Source: Mariniflexile sp. AS56 (GTDB lineage Bacteria > Bacteroidota > Bacteroidia > Flavobacteriales > Flavobacteriaceae). Taken from it: a DNA stretch of 64,000 bases. The stretch covers positions 273,073 to 337,072 of the forward strand of contig NZ_JAUPED010000004.1 of assembly GCF_030552475.1 (NCBI RefSeq), written 5' to 3'. The number at the start of each line of letters is the position of its first letter. The stretch's first letter is position 1. Below the pieces are notes generated by a model, which did no database searches, was not told the DNA's origin, and worked only from the letters and a program-made list of their open reading frames with translations. Positions 63,744 through 64,000 of this stretch are shown here, one piece after another. The position numbers and the translations under genes are program-made.

Positions 63744-63840
63744 ACCGCGCTATCCGCTATATCTTTTTATGCTAAGAAATTCTAACAAAAGATCAACCAG
63801 CGTTAAGCATAAAAAGGATGCCGCTTCTATCGCTCTTGCA
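63744..63840. repeat. Intergenic palindromic element with TTTTTATGCT arms
   Basis: TTTTTATGCT (63764-63773) and AGCATAAAAA (63806-63815) are perfect inverted arms around a 32-bp centre; the flanks CGCTATCCGC and CCGCTTCTATCGCTC are GC-richer than the neighbourhood. CAGCGTTAAGC at 63799-63808 has an imperfect inverse at 63860-63870 (ACGTAACGCTT). The whole looks like a structured, non-coding mobile-type element; no gene is found after 63685. Confidence 0.4.
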
Positions 63841-64000
63841 GCTTACAACTAGCATCAAACACGTAACGCTTATTTAGCTTACAGGAGTATATAATTGATT
63901 TGGTTATACTTTGTCTGCATTCCCCCCCACAACAAAGCCCTTCATTATAAAATACAGGTTTTTTTAATAAAAGCTAGTTAAACTTTATACAATAAGATAG

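Noticed and set aside
63799..63870. Possible integron attC site
   Set aside because: Only the GTTRRRY core is clear; partner core and spacing do not fit well, and no integrase or cassette is in the window.
1..64000. CRISPR array, prophage, transposase or toxin island
   Set aside because: No regularly spaced repeats, phage genes, transposase reading frames or defence genes were seen on either strand.

Overview
The window reads as one contiguous piece of chromosome from a member of the Bacteroidota, most likely a (marine) Flavobacteriaceae species. Evidence: low G+C, a 287-residue primary sigma factor without region 1.1, promoters of the TAnnTTTG type, no consistent Shine-Dalgarno sequences, the type IX secretion gene porT, a TamL-type lipoprotein barrel, a class II HMG-CoA reductase next to a GYDIA-type GHMP kinase, and the flavobacterial version of the dcw cluster. 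The genus cannot be told from the sequence alone.

Layout. 0-5 kb: edge of a small membrane protein gene, an unrecognised TPR membrane protein, and the Trk potassium uptake pair trkA-trkH. 5-10.5 kb: menaquinone methyltransferase and porT, then an rRNA/tRNA methyltransferase divergent from tamL. 10.5-19.8 kb: central metabolism and information genes, each largely with its own terminator (fbaA, accD, rpsO, pnp, rpoD, rpe), with a sensor kinase, a small unknown gene and a stand-alone BLUF photoreceptor between them. 19.8-21.8 kb: an M90 peptidase, a secreted protein, tRNA-Arg and yqeY.

21.9-37.6 kb is the division and cell wall (dcw) cluster, all on the minus strand: mraZ, rsmH, ftsL, ftsI-type PBP, murE, mraY, murD, ftsW, murG, murC, ftsQ, ftsA, ftsZ. 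It begins with a promoter and three 10-bp-spaced MraZ boxes and ends with a clear terminator. It makes lipid II and delivers it to the septum; murF and ddl are not in it.

37.7-48.1 kb: an alpha/beta hydrolase and the GTPase YsxC, a start-less TPR reading frame, an ABC permease with a C-terminal processing protease, then a plus-strand run surE, small membrane protein, lpxB, NlpC/P60 lipoprotein, comEC. 48.1-54.6 kb: a thioredoxin-like secreted protein, two tandem POT peptide transporters, and the mevalonate pair. 54.6-62.5 kb: a minus-strand envelope cluster starting with coaX and running through an outer membrane barrel, a TPR protein, lptC, a small membrane protein, a CNNM/CBS protein and a SurA/PpiD-type chaperone. 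The last 1.3 kb holds tRNA-Phe, decayed reading frames and a palindromic intergenic element.

Most of the window is ordinary housekeeping sequence. I see no CRISPR array, prophage, insertion sequence, defence island or secondary-metabolite cluster, and no clearly new multi-gene system. The points most worth a second look are the MraZ operator placement, the loss of the AccD zinc-ribbon cysteines, the BLUF photoreceptor, the start-less or frameshifted reading frames at 39.4 and 63.0 kb, and the intergenic palindromic elements at 14.4 and 63.7 kb.
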